NCBI GenBank assembly: GCA_937924775.1
Contig: CALDUT010000002.1
Coordinates: 1-64,000 of the forward strand
Length of the DNA: 64,000 bases
Source: an uncultured Gemmata sp.
Lineage (GTDB): Bacteria > Planctomycetota > Planctomycetia > Gemmatales > Gemmataceae
Direction: 5' to 3'
Position numbers and translations under genes: made by a program. Of the stretch, positions 62,587-64,000 are shown in pieces; within the stretch, counting starts at the first letter, position 1; each line of letters opens with the position of its first letter. Under the pieces are notes generated by a model, which was not told the origin of the DNA, ran no database searches, and saw nothing but the letters and a program-made list of their open reading frames with translations.

Positions 62587-64000
62587 TTACTTGTCCTTCC
62601 ATAGCACAAAGGCTTCCAGAGCGAAGTATTCAGGCAAGCCGAGGGCATCGTAAGCCCGGGCCGTGGCGATGTTGCGGGCTTCCGCCCGTTGCCAAAATTC
62701 GCGCCGATCGGTACCGCCGGGGAACATAGCCCGGTCTTTTTGACTCTGATGGCGGAAAATGGCCTGTTTTTTCCGCTCCAACACTTCCGGGGAAAGCGGT
62801 ACGGCCATTTCGATTTCGTGGGCTTCCCATTCTTCCCATGCCCCTTTGTAAAGCCACACGTCGGTGTTTAGTCCCTGAGCGCGGATACGGCGGACCGCGG
62901 CGAAAACGGCTTCGGCGCAGATCCGGTGTGTGCCGTGGGGGTCGCTCAATTCCCCCGCGACGTATACTTGGGCGGGTTGGAGCCGCGTGAGAAGCGCGAC
63001 GATATCGTCGATGTCTTCTGGTTGGATGGGTTTTTTGGTTTTTGTGCCGGTCTGGTAGAAACGGAGATTGAGAAATTCCAACTGTTCAGGCGGGATACCG
63101 CAGGCGAGGGCCGCGGCCCGGGCTTCAGTAGCCCGGATGAGGGCTTTGATCTTCAACACTTCAGGGCTATCCGGTTCCCCGGGACTTTTGTTGTCCAAGA
63201 ATTGATAGACGCGTTCTTTGATCGTGCCGGCGCTGGATTGTTCGGCAGGGGTCCCAAAAACTTCTAAAAATTCATCAACAAAGTCAACAAAGCGCCGGGC
63301 GTCGTGATCGTACACCGCGACGTTGCCGCTGGTCATGTACGCGACATGGACTTTGTGACCCTGTTCCACCAAGCGGATGATGGTTCCTCCCATGGAGATC
63401 ACGTCGTCGTCGGGGTGGGGGGAGAAAACCAGAGCAGTTTTGACATCCGTGGGGCTGTTGACCTTCCCGGCGGGGTAGGGGGTGATGGTGGCCATGCGAT
63501 CGTGGAAAATCTCTTCGCCGATTTGTTCCGCGGGGCCACGTTCCCGGAGCAATTCGTAGAGGTGATGGTCCCGGAAATCGTCGTCGTTGAGCTTTTGCAA
63601 GCCCTTTTTCGCCGTCAATGATAGCGTCACCACGGCTTTGCGAACCAATTCCGGAGTCCAAGTGCAGGGGCCAACTTCCCAGGGGCGTTTGATGGCGGTC
63701 AGCTCGGCGGCAGCGGCTTCGTCCAAAACAACCACCGCGTCTTTGTGTTCCTGCAAGAAACTGGCCGAAACGGCTTCGGTGGGTGGTTGTTCAACCGCTC
63801 GATAGACAATCCCCGCCTTGTGTTCACCAAACGCCATCAAAAAGATACGCCGAGCTTCGAGAATGCTCGCCACCCCCATGGTGATGGCATGGTGCGGTAC
63901 ATTTTCTTCCCCAAAAAAGCCGTCGGCGGCATCACGCCGGGTGATGCTGTCGAGCGTGACTAATCGGGTGCGGCTGTTCCGCGGGCTGCCGGGTTCGTTA
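62587..64000 (-). CDS. NagB-like deaminase fused to a PIG-L (LmbE) domain, partial at the right edge
   Basis: The minus-strand frame enters from beyond the window end and stops at 62587; it stays open through 63880-64000. At the edge the NagB/sugar-isomerase pattern is seen: RTRLVTLDSITRRDAADGFF, then VPHHAITMGVASILEARRIF and LMAFGEHKAGIVYRAVE. Then comes a PIG-L/LmbE domain: FSPHPDDDVISMGGTIIRLV (zinc-binding HPDDD), and GELSDPHGTHRICAEAVFAA. The ATG at 63879 lies inside the NagB part, so it is not the true start; the start is outside. A NagB plus PIG-L fusion is known as a large type of glucosamine-6-phosphate deaminase. PIG-L domains are usually deacetylases. A role in aminosugar use is inferred. 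Confidence 0.9.
   Translation of the reverse strand, partial: NEPGSPRNSRTRLVTLDSITRRDAADGFFGEENVPHHAITMGVASILEARRIFLMAFGEHKAGIVYRAVEQPPTEAVSASFLQEHKDAVVVLDEAAAAELTAIKRPWEVGPCTWTPELVRKAVVTLSLTAKKGLQKLNDDDFRDHHLYELLRERGPAEQIGEEIFHDRMATITPYPAGKVNSPTDVKTALVFSPHPDDDVISMGGTIIRLVEQGHKVHVAYMTSGNVAVYDHDARRFVDFVDEFLEVFGTPAEQSSAGTIKERVYQFLDNKSPGEPDSPEVLKIKALIRATEARAAALACGIPPEQLEFLNLRFYQTGTKTKKPIQPEDIDDIVALLTRLQPAQVYVAGELSDPHGTHRICAEAVFAAVRRIRAQGLNTDVWLYKGAWEEWEAHEIEMAVPLSPEVLERKKQAIFRHQSQKDRAMFPGGTDRREFWQRAEARNIATARAYDALGLPEYFALEAFVLWKDK

Overview
The window looks like part of a chromosome from a planctomycete of the Gemmata/Gemmataceae type. Reasons visible in the sequence: moderately high GC, a PEP-CTERM sorting tail, a TIGR03000-type domain, a DUF1559 protein, a DUF1501 protein with a Tat-like leader, two ECF sigma/anti-sigma pairs, a large membrane-anchored Ser/Thr kinase, and a Gemmata-type paralogue family ending in an ILADALQEAGC-like motif. 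These family assignments are from memory of the motifs; no search was run. I found no tRNA, rRNA, CRISPR array or transposase.

Layout. 1-2.3 kb is a patch of decayed genes: a glycoside-hydrolase-like gene with three in-frame stops, a LuxR-type regulator remnant with a stop, and a PEP-CTERM tail. 2.3-7 kb carries an AsmA-like envelope protein and a secreted dienelactone hydrolase. 7.1-12.7 kb is a prkA - SRP RNA - DUF444 - spoVR - small gene cluster on the minus strand, the counterpart of E. coli yeaG/yeaH/ycgB, with the 4.5S SRP RNA gene lying inside it. 13-17.6 kb holds small membrane and stress proteins (DksA/TraR finger, universal stress protein) and L-aspartate oxidase. 17.9-24.1 kb is a divergent pair: a 1,329-residue DUF4175-like membrane protein and a Ser/Thr kinase. 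24.3-30.2 kb has a HEAT/TPR protein, two tandem GTPases, a methyltransferase and a split thiamine-diphosphate decarboxylase. 30.2-42.8 kb is mixed (esterase, lipoprotein, proline-rich exported protein, aldo/keto reductase, DegT aminotransferase, DUF1501). 42.9-47.8 kb is an ECF sigma factor with an anti-sigma zinc finger fused to a macroglobulin-like ectodomain. 48-53.5 kb has a PfkB kinase, a deoxyhypusine-synthase-like protein, a patatin lipoprotein and a DUF1559 protein.

The most unusual region is 53.9-61.5 kb. Three tandem paralogues encode exported proteins made largely of glycine and methionine. Each has a signal peptide, a conserved R-V-A-P-G-G-(Y/F)-T-Y box, GN repeats, GM repeats and a conserved C-terminal GGKQFGF box. 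The copies share leader and terminator sequences. An ECF sigma factor with an RskA-like anti-sigma factor follows, then a shortened SecA on the opposite strand. That SecA is preceded by a structured leader RNA with an intrinsic terminator and a possible antiterminator. An export and surface-assembly locus is an inference from this arrangement. The window ends in a DUF2203 gene and a NagB/PIG-L fusion gene cut by the right edge.
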